This document shows positions 16,965 through 25,505 of a stretch of DNA of 64,000 bases, one piece after another (the stretch's first letter is position 1; every line of letters begins with the position of its first letter). The position numbers were made by a program, and so were the translations under genes. The notes under the pieces were generated by a model that saw nothing but the letters and a program-made list of their open reading frames with translations, made no database searches and was not told the DNA's origin. Origin of the DNA: CAVVPY01 sp963750295 (GTDB lineage Bacteria > Actinomycetota > Actinomycetes > Mycobacteriales > Jatrophihabitantaceae); contig CAVVPY010000001.1 of the NCBI GenBank assembly GCA_963750295.1, positions 2,232,001-2,296,000 of the forward strand, read 5' to 3'.

Positions 16965-17669
16965 GTGGTGCAGAGCAGAGCGGTCTCGGCGGCTGACGCG
17001 GTGACCATGCTGGCCGAGTTCGCGGCCGAGCTCGCGGATTCGCCGTCGCTCGAGGACGTACTGCAGCGCGCGCTCGAACTGGCGGTCGAGATCGTCCCCG
17101 GCTGCGAGCAGGCGGGCATCTCGCTGCAGCGCGGGCGGCAGGTCCAGACACCGGCCAGCGTCGGGCCGCTCGCCGCCGCCTGCGACCGGCTGCAGGAACA
17201 ACTCGGCGACGGGCCATGCGTCACCGCACTGCGTGAGGCCGACGTCGTGCGCATCGACGACGTGGCCACCGATGACCGCTGGCCGGCCTTCGCCGAGGGT
17301 GCGGCCCAACTCGGGCTGCGCAGCATGTTCGCCTGCCGGCTCGCCACGACGCGCGACGTCCTCGGCGCGTTGAATCTGTATTCCACCGAGGTCAAGGCGT
17401 TCAGCCCCGACTCCGAGGCGCTGGCATTGGCGTATTCGACCCACGTCGGCCTCGCGCTGTCGGCGCTGGACAAGGAGCACAACCTTCGCCGGGCGCTGCA
17501 GAGCCGCGAGGTCATCGGTCAGGCGATGGGGATCCTGATGGAACGGCACCGGATCACCGCCAGCCAGGCGTTCGACCTGATGGTGCACGTCTCGCAGAGC
17601 AGCAACGTGAAGCTGCGCTCCATCGCCGAGGAACTCACGCAGACCGGCTCGCTGCCGAACGGCCGCTGA
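16965..17669 (+). CDS. GAF-ANTAR putative transcription antitermination regulator
   Basis: 234 residues, GTG 16965 with GGGAGGAG (16951-16958) upstream; an extended frame back to 16896 runs through the tRNA and is rejected. Residues about 20-165 form a GAF sensor domain (GPCVTALREADVVRIDD, FACRLATTRDVLGALNLYS). The C-terminal 55 residues are an ANTAR RNA-binding domain (SREVIGQAMGILMERHRITA, SQAFDLMVHVSQ). Such proteins bind dual-hairpin leader RNAs and prevent termination. It lies only 24 bp after tRNA-His, so it may share its transcript. Confidence 0.9.
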   Translation: MVQSRAVSAADAVTMLAEFAAELADSPSLEDVLQRALELAVEIVPGCEQAGISLQRGRQVQTPASVGPLAAACDRLQEQLGDGPCVTALREADVVRIDDVATDDRWPAFAEGAAQLGLRSMFACRLATTRDVLGALNLYSTEVKAFSPDSEALALAYSTHVGLALSALDKEHNLRRALQSREVIGQAMGILMERHRITASQAFDLMVHVSQSSNVKLRSIAEELTQTGSLPNGR

Positions 17670-17682
17670 CCCGGTCGGCCGG

Positions 17683-18765
17683 CTACGCGAGCAGGCCGGT
17701 CACCTTCCCGACCAGCAACGCGTTCAGGAAGGGCACCAGCGCCCGCTCGTCCGGATCCAGCAGCGGCGAACGCACCGGACGTCGCGTGCGCAGGATCTCG
17801 CCGAACGTCCCGTCGAGGTAGCTCTCGAGCACATGCGGGTGGACGTAGTGGGCCCGAGCGATCGTGCGAGTGTTGTTGAGGAAGTCCGAGGCAGCGTCGA
17901 TGGCGTTCAGCACTCGCTGTTCGGCCTCGTCGCCCGGCGGCAGGTGCTTGCGCAACGAGGCGAACGCGACCCGGGTGCCGTGCCAGGTCCGGAAGTCCTT
18001 CGCGGTCACGCGGGCGCCGGCGAGGTCGCTGAGCCGGTCGTTGAGCTCGTCCGCACCCACCGGCGATCCGTCGACCGTGAACAGCCGCCGGCCGCGCTGC
18101 CCGAGCAAGGTGGTGACCACGCGCGCGACCGCCGGGTCAGCCAGTGAGACCACCGATTGCTTGCCGGACTTCGCGGGGAAGTCGAAGTACACGACCCGGT
18201 TACGCACGCTCACGTGGCCTTTGGTGAGCGTGCTCAGCCCGTAGCTCTCGTTCTCCTCCGCATACGCCTCGCTGCCGACCCGCAGCCCGCACCGGTCGAC
18301 AATGCGCAGCATCGTGGCGAGGACGAGGTCGCGGTCGAACCCGCGCCGCCGCAGTTGCCGGGCCACCTCGGTACGCACCGCCGGCAGCCGCGGCCCGACA
18401 TCGACCAGGCGGTAGAAGTTCAACAGGTCGCGGAAGGTGCGCCAGTTGTCGTGATAGCGGTACTGGCGCCTGCCGCGGTCGTCATCGCCGATCGCGAGCA
18501 GGTGCCCGTCCTCGTAGAGGCAGATCCACACGTCCGACCAGGCCGGCGGGATGGCCAGCGACTCGATACGGGCACGCACGTCGGCGGCGACCACCTTGCC
18601 ATCGGCGTCGAGGTAGCTGAAGCCCCGTCCCCTCCGGACCCGGCGGATGCCCGGTTCTTCGGCGTTCACGTAACGCAGGCCGGCGGACACCGCGCAGCGT
18701 TCGGCATCCTCGTACAGGCTGACGACCTGCTCGATCGTCGGCGCCTTGGAGCGCGCGGGACTCAC
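17683..18765 (-). CDS. DNA topoisomerase IB (poxvirus-type)
   Basis: 360 residues, similar to bacterial TopIB enzymes that relax supercoils through a 3'-phosphotyrosine link. The catalytic set is visible: MLRIVDRCGLRVGSE (Arg), STLTKGHV (Lys), KDFRTWHGT (Arg) and the nucleophilic Tyr in RAHYVHP near residue 315. The N-terminal domain (WSDVWICLYEDGHLLAIGDD) matches the family. It is convergent with the GAF-ANTAR gene, 13 bp between stops. Confidence 0.92.
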   Translation of the reverse strand: MSPARSKAPTIEQVVSLYEDAERCAVSAGLRYVNAEEPGIRRVRRGRGFSYLDADGKVVAADVRARIESLAIPPAWSDVWICLYEDGHLLAIGDDDRGRRQYRYHDNWRTFRDLLNFYRLVDVGPRLPAVRTEVARQLRRRGFDRDLVLATMLRIVDRCGLRVGSEAYAEENESYGLSTLTKGHVSVRNRVVYFDFPAKSGKQSVVSLADPAVARVVTTLLGQRGRRLFTVDGSPVGADELNDRLSDLAGARVTAKDFRTWHGTRVAFASLRKHLPPGDEAEQRVLNAIDAASDFLNNTRTIARAHYVHPHVLESYLDGTFGEILRTRRPVRSPLLDPDERALVPFLNALLVGKVTGLLA

Positions 18766-18840
18766 GCGGTCCCGCGCCGACCTCGTGGGGTGATCACCAG
18801 GGGGTCGTACCCCCGGCAGTTGTCCCGCTATCGTCGCGAG

Positions 18841-19350
18841 CTAGCTGGCGTCCCCCGGCTCGATGCGGTGCAGGTTGTGCCGGGCGCGCACCCGCGCGGG
18901 GAGTGCGTACCAGACCACAGCGATCAGCAGTGCCAAGACCCCGGTGACCGACACCGCCGCCGTCAGGTTGAGCACCACGTCCAGGACGAACAGCACCGCG
19001 CTCAACATCGAGATCGCGAGGAACACGAGGGCGATCGCGGCCAGCCGCGAGGTGAAGTCGACGACCTCGTCCTTCAGATGGACCCGGAACAGCATCCGAT
19101 GCACCGCCACAGGCGCAATCAGCAGGATCGCCGTGCATGCGGACGCCACGAGGGTGATGACGTAGAGGAGGTGCTGGTACCCGCCCAACTCGCCGTAGCG
19201 CCGGGTGAAGGCGATCCCGAGCAGGAACGCGAACAGCACCTGCACGCCGGTCTGTGCCACACGCAGTTCCTGCAGCAACTCGCCGAAGTTGCGGTCCAGA
19301 CGCGCTGCCTCGGACTCCGTGCGGGAGTACTTCTGTTCCCTGTCGGCCAT
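18841..19350 (-). CDS. Four-helix membrane protein, DUF6328-like
   Basis: 169 residues with four predicted membrane helices (about 32-50, 60-82, 100-125, 130-150) and a charged N-terminal amphipathic helix (RNFGELLQELRVAQTGVQVLFAFLLGIAF), the pattern I associate with actinobacterial DUF6328 proteins. It begins 6 bp after the end of the CDF transporter gene on the same strand, suggesting co-transcription. Function unknown. Confidence 0.7.
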   Translation of the reverse strand: MADREQKYSRTESEAARLDRNFGELLQELRVAQTGVQVLFAFLLGIAFTRRYGELGGYQHLLYVITLVASACTAILLIAPVAVHRMLFRVHLKDEVVDFTSRLAAIALVFLAISMLSAVLFVLDVVLNLTAAVSVTGVLALLIAVVWYALPARVRARHNLHRIEPGDAS

Positions 19351-19356
19351 CTCGCC

Positions 19357-20358
19357 TCATTCGTCGGCCATGGCGCGGCCGTATCGCTCGCGCACCCGCT
19401 CGCGGAAGCGCGGGTCGTCCCGCGACACGGGCTGGATGAAGATCTCGTCGAGGACGTCGAAGCGCTGCCGCAAGCTCTCGTCGATGCGCGCACACGCGAG
19501 TTCGACGTCCCCACCACTGATCGAGTCCACGAAGTCAGCCCGGATGCACACCAGGACGCTACCGGCACCGGTCCGCATCGTCAGCAGGTCGACGACGTCG
19601 ACGATCTCGTCCTGGGTCTCGAGGTGCTCCTCGATGGCCTTCAACAACTGCGGCGAAGCCTGCTTGCCGATCAGCAACCGCGCGCACGTGCGGGCCAGGA
19701 AGAACGCGACGACCAGCAGCAGCGCGCCGATGAACAGGGACGCGATCCCGTCCCAGAGCGCCGCGCCGGTCAACTGGTGCAAGCCGACGCCCAGCGCCGC
19801 GATGACAAGGCCGAGCAACGCCGCGGAGTCCTCGACCGCGACGCTGTTCACGGTCGGGTCGTCCGGGTCGAGCACCGCGCTTCGCAGGGTGCGCCGCTGC
19901 CGCTTCGCGTGATTTCGCACCGATCGGATCGCCTGGATCAGCGAGCCGCCCTCGAACACGAACGCCAGCGCCAGGACCGGGTAGTTGATCCAGAGTTCGC
20001 CCGCAGGCTCGTGACTGCCGAGCAGCGTGTGCAGGCCCTGGTACACCGAGAATGCAGCGCCGGACACGAAGATCGCACCCGCCGCGAGCAGTGACCAGAA
20101 GTAGCGCTCCTTGCCGTACCCGAAGGGGTGCGCGTGATCGGCGGGCCGGTCGGAGCGCCGCAGCGCGACCAGCAACAGGATCTCGGTCGTGCTGTCGCCG
20201 ACCGAGTGCGCCGCTTCGGACAGGAGCGCGCCCGAACCCGAGACGAGCCCCGCGATCAGCTTGAGCACGCCCACGCCGAGATTGGCCGCCAGTGCGAGGA
20301 GCACCGTGAACAGGCGCTCACCCTCCTGAGCGTCTGGCTGGTTGCCGTCCTGCGTCAC
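19357..20358 (-). CDS. Cation diffusion facilitator (CDF) family metal/H+ antiporter
   Basis: 333 residues. Six membrane helices; helix II carries the metal-site motif EAAHSVGDSTTE, which is close to the HxxxD type, and the loop HAHPFGYGKERYFW is a CDF hallmark. Helix V has VEDSAALLGL. The C-terminal 90 residues form the cytosolic ferredoxin-like dimerisation domain. The family exports Zn2+, Co2+, Fe2+ or Mn2+; the metal is not resolved from these residues. It is the upstream gene of a pair with the DUF6328-like protein. Confidence 0.9.
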   Translation of the reverse strand: MTQDGNQPDAQEGERLFTVLLALAANLGVGVLKLIAGLVSGSGALLSEAAHSVGDSTTEILLLVALRRSDRPADHAHPFGYGKERYFWSLLAAGAIFVSGAAFSVYQGLHTLLGSHEPAGELWINYPVLALAFVFEGGSLIQAIRSVRNHAKRQRRTLRSAVLDPDDPTVNSVAVEDSAALLGLVIAALGVGLHQLTGAALWDGIASLFIGALLLVVAFFLARTCARLLIGKQASPQLLKAIEEHLETQDEIVDVVDLLTMRTGAGSVLVCIRADFVDSISGGDVELACARIDESLRQRFDVLDEIFIQPVSRDDPRFRERVRERYGRAMADE

Positions 20359-20528
20359 CTTCGGACGCTACCCACGCCAGCTCGCGACTATCGGATGCGC
20401 AGCCCGCTCGACACCGCAACGACGGACGGAGCGGCGCGCGTGGCCGCCCGCGCTGGTGCAAATCCGGCACTGGCGTGCGTGCTAACGTCGTACCCCGGTC
20501 CACCCCGGCAGGTCGGTGGCCCGACCGC

Positions 20529-20601
<73 letters not shown>

Positions 20602-20705
20602 CACATGCGCGCATTCGGGACGTCTCGTGACACCCCGGACAGATGTCTCGCGTCCTGGCGAACGGGTCGGCCACCTGCGCACGTGCGGGCCTAGCATTCC
20701 GCTCC

Positions 20706-21245
20706 ATGACCGAGCTGGACGAGCAGGGTCGGCCGGAACCACCCCTTGCGGCCGACGAGATCACCACGCTGTTGGGCTTTCTGGACTTCCAGCGCGCCAC
20801 CCTGGCCTGGAAGTGCTCCGGGTTGGACGGGGCCGGTCTGAGCGCGAGGGTCGGCGCCTCGTCGATGACCCTCGGCGGGTTACTCAAACACATGGCCATC
20901 GTCGAGGACTGGTGGTGTTCGCGGTCGCTGCACGGGCGCGACCCACATCCGCCGTTCGACGCGGTGGACTGGACGGCCGACCCGGACTGGGAATGGCACA
21001 CGGCCGCCGCGGACTCACCGGATCAACTCCAGGCCCTGTTCCAGGACGCAGTGGCGCGCTCGCAACGCCTGGTCGCCGAGGCGCTGGCCGACGCCGGCCC
21101 GGAGCGGCTGGCCGTCCGGACCTTCGCTGACGGTCGGGCACCGAGCCTGCGGTGGATCCTGTGCCACCTGATCGAGGAGTACGCGCGGCACAACGGCCAC
21201 GCCGACCTGCTGCGGGAATCGGTGGACGGCAGCATCGGCGAGTAA
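20706..21245 (+). CDS. DinB-like (DUF664) metal-dependent four-helix-bundle protein
   Basis: 179 residues from ATG 20706, which lies 8 nt after TAGCAT (20692-20697). His in GGLLKHMAIVEDWW and the C-terminal HLIEEYARHNGHADLLRE are the three-histidine metal ligands of the DinB/YfiT superfamily; the family includes mycothiol- and bacillithiol-dependent transferases. An earlier in-frame ATG (20643) adds a non-conserved N-terminus. The substrate is unknown; mycothiol use is plausible in this phylum. Confidence 0.87.
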   Translation: MTELDEQGRPEPPLAADEITTLLGFLDFQRATLAWKCSGLDGAGLSARVGASSMTLGGLLKHMAIVEDWWCSRSLHGRDPHPPFDAVDWTADPDWEWHTAAADSPDQLQALFQDAVARSQRLVAEALADAGPERLAVRTFADGRAPSLRWILCHLIEEYARHNGHADLLRESVDGSIGE

Positions 21246-21364
21246 CGCCCCGGGCCAGATCTTGCCCGCAACCATGTCGTGATGCCGGCCGCGGTGCTGC
21301 CCAGCGGTGCCTGCGTGCTCACCGCCGGCGGAATGCCGCTGCGGGCCGGCGGTGTTGGCGCTAC

Positions 21365-21973
21365 GTGCGCCTCAGCTACCGGATCGGGCAGCTGATCGTC
21401 TCGTGCCTCGTACTCGGGGTCGGCGTCGCGTTCCTGCTCAGCGCCGCGCTCGGTTCCGACGGCTACTCGACCTTCGTCAACGGGCTGTCCCTGAGCCTCG
21501 ACCTGCCCTTCGTCCTGGTCAACCTGGCGCTGGGCGTCGTCCTCATCGCGCTCACCTGGTGGCGTGGACTGCGTCCGGGCCTCGGCACCGTCGTGCAACC
21601 GGTGGTCGTCGGCGAGGCCGTGTCGCTCACCATGGCCCTCCTGCACACACCGGACGGACTTGTCGCCCGCGGCGCCATGCTCGCCATCGGCTTCGTGATC
21701 GCCGCGCTCGGCGTAGCCGGCTACCTCGGCAGCAATACCGGCGCCGGACCCACCGAAGCCGCCGCACTCGCCGTCGACCCACCCGTGCCGTTCCGGTGGA
21801 GCTACAGCGCCGTGCAGGGTGGCGGCGCCTTCGGTGGCTGGCTGCTCGGGGCATCGGTGGGCCCCGGGACGATCCTCGTGATCACGCTGCTCGGTCCGGC
21901 CGTCGACCTGCTGAGCCGAACTCTGCACCTGGGCAGGATCAACCCGCGGGCCGTGGCAGCGCGCGCCCAGTAG
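21365..21973 (+). CDS. YczE/YitT-like integral membrane protein
   Basis: 202 residues from GTG 21365. Five hydrophobic helices (about 5-28, 40-65, 75-95, 100-120, 155-180). The pattern LDLPFVLVNLALGVVLIALTWWRG and the first helix RIGQLIVSCLVLGVGVAFLL match YczE-like membrane proteins of unknown role. The frame is open 70 codons upstream but that part is Arg-rich non-coding shadow. It ends 3 bp from the convergent repeat-protein gene. Confidence 0.72.
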   Translation: MRLSYRIGQLIVSCLVLGVGVAFLLSAALGSDGYSTFVNGLSLSLDLPFVLVNLALGVVLIALTWWRGLRPGLGTVVQPVVVGEAVSLTMALLHTPDGLVARGAMLAIGFVIAALGVAGYLGSNTGAGPTEAAALAVDPPVPFRWSYSAVQGGGAFGGWLLGASVGPGTILVITLLGPAVDLLSRTLHLGRINPRAVAARAQ

Positions 21974-21976
21974 CTG

Positions 21977-22354
21977 TCAGGGCCGGCGCTGAGGGCCCGA
22001 TTTCGGATGGCCCTGTTCATAGGGGCCGTGCTGGTGGGGGCCCCGTTGGTAGGGGCCTTGCTGGTAGGGGCCGTGCTGGTGGGGGCCCCGTTGGTAGGGG
22101 CCTTGCTGGTAGGGGCCTTGCTGATAGGTCCCTGGTTGCTGCGGGCCTGGTTGCCGGCCCTGCCGCCGCAACGCGCGGCGTCGCCACGATGCGTTGCGCC
22201 GCTCGCGTTTGGCCTCTCGCACTCGCTGGTGGAGATCGCGGGCGACAGCGCGACCGTGGCGGCGGTCATGGCGGTCGACGAAGTAGGCACCCACTATCGC
22301 CACGAGCACGACCACCAGGATCACGACCCCGAACACCGACCCAGTCTCACCCAC
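21977..22354 (-). CDS. Membrane-anchored protein with a Gly-Pro-Tyr-Gln-rich repeat tail
   Basis: 125 residues from GTG 22354 (a TTG at 22372 is possible; neither start has a clear ribosome site). One N-terminal membrane helix (VFGVVILVVVLVAIVGAYFV), then a very basic segment (RHDRRHGRAVARDLHQRV, KRERRNASWRRRAL), then a C-terminal low-complexity tail of pentapeptide units of the GPYQQ / GPHQH / GPYQR kind. The tail is encoded by a 15-bp minisatellite containing an exact 45-bp tandem duplication. Predicted topology puts the tail in the cytosol if positive-inside holds. Function unknown. Confidence 0.6.
   Translation of the reverse strand: MGETGSVFGVVILVVVLVAIVGAYFVDRHDRRHGRAVARDLHQRVREAKRERRNASWRRRALRRQGRQPGPQQPGTYQQGPYQQGPYQRGPHQHGPYQQGPYQRGPHQHGPYEQGHPKSGPQRRP
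22021..22110. repeat. Coding minisatellite: exact tandem duplication of 45 bp built from 15-bp units
   Basis: Bases 22021-22065 and 22066-22110 are identical. Each 45-bp block consists of three 15-bp units beginning AGGGGCC or GGGGGCC; further diverged units run from 22111 to about 22160. It lies in the 3' part of the minus-strand membrane-protein gene and keeps the frame, so copy changes add or remove 15 residues. Confidence 0.9.
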
Positions 22355-22377
22355 GGGTGCACCGTGCGGCAATGGAC

Positions 22378-23118
22378 TCAGAAGTTGAGCACCTCGAACC
22401 CGACACCGAGGGTCGAGCCCAGCCGGGTACCGGACTGCCTGGCCATCGCCTCGAGGAACTCGCGCGGGTCGGACATCGCGTGGTCACCGAGCCCTCGCAG
22501 GTACTCCGCGTGCGCCTCCAACGAGGCCACGCCGGCGTCGAAGTAGTCGGTCACGTCGACACCGTGCGTCGGCCGCGGGCTGGTGATCAGTACCTGCTTC
22601 ACCGACCACGGCGGCAGGTCTTCATCGAGCAGTTCGCGGAACACCCAGCGGTTGGCAGCGTCCCGGACGCCGTCGATCACCGCCCGTCCGAGCGCGATGT
22701 GGTCCGCCTGGTTCAGGGCGCCCGGAGCCCACGATTCGCCGTAGAAGCCGGTGATCATCACGTCCGGACGGTGCCGGCGGATCGCCCGTGCGACGTCGCG
22801 GCGCAACGGCAGCCCGTACTCGAGCATGCCGTCGGGGTAGCCGAGGAACTCGACCACGTCGACCCCGACGACCGCGGCCGAGGCGCGCTGCTCCTGTTCA
22901 CGCAAGGGTCCGCAGCGCTCGGGCTCGATACCGTCGATTCCTGCTTCACCGCTCGTCGCCAGGCAGTACACCACCTGCTTGCCCTGGGCCGTCCACCGCG
23001 CGATCGCCGCTGCCGCGCCGTACTCGAGATCGTCCGGGTGGGCCACGACGGCAAGAGCCGTCGCCCACGACTCGTCCAGCTGCTCCAACGCGTCCGACGG
23101 CGCCACGGGTTCGCTCAT
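22378..23118 (-). CDS. PIG-L family zinc-dependent deacetylase
   Basis: 246 residues. The zinc motif AHPDDLEYG (His-Pro-Asp-Asp) is at about residue 27 and the third ligand is in NQADHIALG near 138. The family includes MshB and Mca of mycothiol metabolism and sugar N-deacetylases. Length is shorter than MshB (about 300), so it is more likely a general LmbE-like deacetylase; the substrate is undetermined. The gene is divergent from a hemerythrin gene with a 31-bp gap. Confidence 0.88.
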   Translation of the reverse strand: MSEPVAPSDALEQLDESWATALAVVAHPDDLEYGAAAAIARWTAQGKQVVYCLATSGEAGIDGIEPERCGPLREQEQRASAAVVGVDVVEFLGYPDGMLEYGLPLRRDVARAIRRHRPDVMITGFYGESWAPGALNQADHIALGRAVIDGVRDAANRWVFRELLDEDLPPWSVKQVLITSPRPTHGVDVTDYFDAGVASLEAHAEYLRGLGDHAMSDPREFLEAMARQSGTRLGSTLGVGFEVLNF

Positions 23119-23149
23119 GCACCGAAGATTAGCGATTTAGACTGTGATC

Positions 23150-23659
23150 ATGACACCGAGCCGCCTGGACATCACCGCGCTGATCATGGACGACCACGAG
23201 TGGTTCCGCCGCCAGTTCGCCCGCCTCGACGACACGGAGCGCCCCGGGGAGCTCGCAGCGATCTGGGAACCGCTCGCCACGCGCCTCGACACCCACGCGC
23301 AAGCGGAAGAAACCATCTTCTACCCGGCCCTGCTCAAGCGGGGTGACGACGCCGACGACGAGACCGACGACGCGATCCGGGACCACAACAAGATCCGCGA
23401 CGCCGTCGCCGAGGCCCGCTGCCAGGAGGTCGGCTCGGACGAGTGGTTCGAGGCCGTCGGGCGGGCGCGCTCCGAGAACACCGAGCATCTCGGCGAGGAG
23501 GAGGACGAGGGCCTGCCGGACTTCCGCAAGAACGCCAGCTGGGAGTTGCGCGAACGGCTCGGTCAGCTGTGGCTCGACTTCTACGCGGCGCACCCGGACG
23601 GCGCCGGCATCGACCCGAGCGACCGCGACCCGGAGAAGTACCTCGAGGACAACGGCTGA
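23150..23659 (+). CDS. Hemerythrin HHE cation-binding domain protein
   Basis: 169 residues from ATG 23150, which follows TAGACT (23138-23143) by 6 nt, a leaderless start; GTG 23144 is an alternative. Di-iron ligands fit DDHEWFRRQF (His), HAQAEETIFYPAL (His, Glu), RDHNKIRDAV (His) and NTEHLGEEEDEGLPDF (His, Glu). It probably binds O2 or NO or detoxifies peroxide in the cytosol. The C-terminal 35 residues are acidic and outside the four-helix bundle. Confidence 0.9.
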   Translation: MTPSRLDITALIMDDHEWFRRQFARLDDTERPGELAAIWEPLATRLDTHAQAEETIFYPALLKRGDDADDETDDAIRDHNKIRDAVAEARCQEVGSDEWFEAVGRARSENTEHLGEEEDEGLPDFRKNASWELRERLGQLWLDFYAAHPDGAGIDPSDRDPEKYLEDNG

Positions 23660-23692
23660 GCACCGCCGGCCGACCGGCCGTCCACGACCCGG

Positions 23693-24283
23693 CTACGGGG
23701 CCAGGAGCGCGACGAGCGCGCGCAGTGCCTGGCCACGGTGGCTGATCGCGTCCTTCTCGTCGTTGCTCAGCTCGCTGCTCGTCCGGTCGTGACCGTCGGG
23801 CACGAAGATCGGGTCGTAGCCGAAGCCGTTCGTCCCGCGCGGTGACCGGACGAGCCGGCCAGGCATCCGCCCGTCGACCACGATCTCGCGGTGCTCGTCG
23901 ACGTAGGCCGCAGCGCACACGAACGCCGCGCCGAGTCGCTCGTCCGGCGTGTCGGCCAGTTGAGCCAGCACCAGGCGCAGGTTTGCCTCGTCGTCACCGT
24001 GCGCGCCGGCCCAGCGCGCCGACAGCACCCCCGGCATGCCGTTAAGCGCCTCCACGGTCAGCCCCGAGTCGTCGGCCACGGTCGGCAGGCCGGTGTGGGC
24101 CAACCCCTCGCGCGCCTTCAGCAGCGCGTTGTCGGCGAAGGTCGCGCCAGTTTCGGGGATTTCGTCGTAGGCCCGGACGGCGTCGAGGCCGACGACGTCG
24201 AGATCAGGTCCTGCTGAACGGAGGATGCGGCGAAGCTCCTCGAGCTTGTGCCGATTGCGGCTCGCGAGCAGCAACCGGGTCAT
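23693..24283 (-). CDS. rdgB: Non-canonical purine NTP pyrophosphatase (RdgB/HAM1)
   Basis: 196 residues from ATG 24283; the frame upstream of it shadows RNase PH. It hydrolyses dITP, ITP and XTP to the monophosphate, cleaning nucleotide pools. Motifs: LLLASRNRHKLEEL (N-terminal substrate loop), GATFADNALLKARE, VADDSGLTVEAL (catalytic Asp), and GTNGFGYDPIFVPDG. It starts 7 bp after the rph stop, forming the common rph-rdgB pair. Confidence 0.95.
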   Translation of the reverse strand: MTRLLLASRNRHKLEELRRILRSAGPDLDVVGLDAVRAYDEIPETGATFADNALLKAREGLAHTGLPTVADDSGLTVEALNGMPGVLSARWAGAHGDDEANLRLVLAQLADTPDERLGAAFVCAAAYVDEHREIVVDGRMPGRLVRSPRGTNGFGYDPIFVPDGHDRTSSELSNDEKDAISHRGQALRALVALLAP

Positions 24284-24290
24284 CGGGAAC

Positions 24291-25013
24291 TCACTCGCGC
24301 AGCGCCTTGTGCTGCAGTTCGGTGAGGTCCGCGCACCCGGCCAGGGCCAGGTCGAGCAACGCATCCAGTTCGTCGCGCCGGAACGGGACGCCCTCGGCCG
24401 TGCCCTGCACCTCGACGAACGACCCGGCGCCGGTGATCACGACGTTCATGTCGGTCTCGGCCCGGACGTCCTCCTCGTACATCAGGTCCAGCCGGGGCTC
24501 GCCGTCGATCACGCCGACCGACACCGCGGCCACCGAATTGATCAGCGGTTCGTCGCTGGCCAGGGCGCCCTTGCCGCGCAGCCACTCGATCGCATCGGCC
24601 AGCGCGACATAGGCGCCGGTGATCGCGGCGGTCCTGGTGCCACCGTCTGCCTGCAGCACGTCGCAGTCGATCGAGATCGAGTTCTCCCCCAGTGCCGACA
24701 GGTCGATCGCGGCGCGGAGCGAACGGCCGATCAGCCGTGAGATCTCGTGCGTGCGTCCCCCGATCCGGCCCTTCACCGATTCACGGTCGTTGCGCGTCGA
24801 CGTGGCGCGCGGCAGCATCGCGTACTCGGCGGTCACCCAGCCCAGACCGCTGCCTTTGCGCCAGCGCGGCACGCCCTGCTGCACCGACGCCGCGCAGAGC
24901 ACCTTGGTCTCGCCGAATTCGACAAGGGCCGAACCCTCGGCGAACTTCTGCCAGTGGCGGGTGATGGTCACTGGACGCAGCTGGTCGGCGGTGCGACCGT
25001 CGGGGCGAGGCAT
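24291..25013 (-). CDS. rph: Ribonuclease PH
   Basis: 240 residues, standard length. Phosphorolytic 3'-5' exoribonuclease trimming tRNA 3' ends. Motifs: PRPDGR at the N-terminus, GETKVLCAASV, GWVTAEYAMLPRAT with the RNDRES phosphate-binding Arg segment, RSLRAAIDL, and the catalytic acidic cluster DCDVLQADGGTRTAAITGA. The downstream partner is rdgB. Confidence 0.96.
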   Translation of the reverse strand: MPRPDGRTADQLRPVTITRHWQKFAEGSALVEFGETKVLCAASVQQGVPRWRKGSGLGWVTAEYAMLPRATSTRNDRESVKGRIGGRTHEISRLIGRSLRAAIDLSALGENSISIDCDVLQADGGTRTAAITGAYVALADAIEWLRGKGALASDEPLINSVAAVSVGVIDGEPRLDLMYEEDVRAETDMNVVITGAGSFVEVQGTAEGVPFRRDELDALLDLALAGCADLTELQHKALRE

Positions 25014-25096
25014 CCCCCGACCTTATCCGCGCCGGGTGTGGGCCCACGAGAGCGCATGCCTGGTGCGACCTCGGCGCCAGGGGAAGGATCACCGAC

Positions 25097-25501
25097 ATGC
25101 GCAGTGACACGCTCACCATCCGCACCGGCGCACGCGCCACCGTCCACGACCTGACCGGTGAGTGCGCGTCCTTCGTCGAGGGCGAGGACGACGGGCTGCT
25201 CAGCGTGTTCGTCCCGCACGCCACGGCCGGCATCGCCATCCTCGAAACCGGAGCCGGTAGCGAGGTGGATCTGCTTGCCGCGCTGGACGAACTGCTGCCG
25301 CGCGAGGACATATGGCAGCACAGCCACGGCTCGGCCGGTCACGGTCGAGATCACGTAGTGCCCGCATTCGTCGCGCCGTCGATCACCGTCCCGGTGCTGG
25401 CCGGCCGGATGCAGTTGGGGACGTGGCAGTCGGTGTGCCTGGTCGACACCAACCTCGAGAACACGGTCCGCGAGGTTCGGCTCAGCTTCCTGGCCGGCTG
25501 A
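25097..25501 (+). CDS. YjbQ family protein (UPF0047, secondary thiamine-phosphate synthase activity)
   Basis: 134 residues, usual length. Conserved features are VFVPHATAGIAILE, the HSHGSAGHGRDHV loop and GTWQSVCLVDTN, which carry the metal-coordinating histidines of the YjbQ trimer. The family shows weak thiamine-phosphate synthase activity in E. coli; the physiological role is unclear. It ends 4 bp before the plsC-like gene, so the two are likely co-transcribed. Confidence 0.9.
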   Translation: MRSDTLTIRTGARATVHDLTGECASFVEGEDDGLLSVFVPHATAGIAILETGAGSEVDLLAALDELLPREDIWQHSHGSAGHGRDHVVPAFVAPSITVPVLAGRMQLGTWQSVCLVDTNLENTVREVRLSFLAG

Positions 25502-25505
25502 CCCG

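Noticed and set aside
18157..20094. 645-residue plus-strand frame
   Set aside because: Antisense to topoisomerase IB, the DUF6328-like and CDF genes, all with recognisable motifs.
22021..22160. Possible CRISPR-like array
   Set aside because: Units are contiguous 15-bp repeats without spacers and lie in a coding frame; a minisatellite, not CRISPR.
21307..23346. 679-residue plus-strand frame
   Set aside because: Arg/Pro-rich; overlaps the YczE-like, repeat-protein and PIG-L genes in wrong frames.
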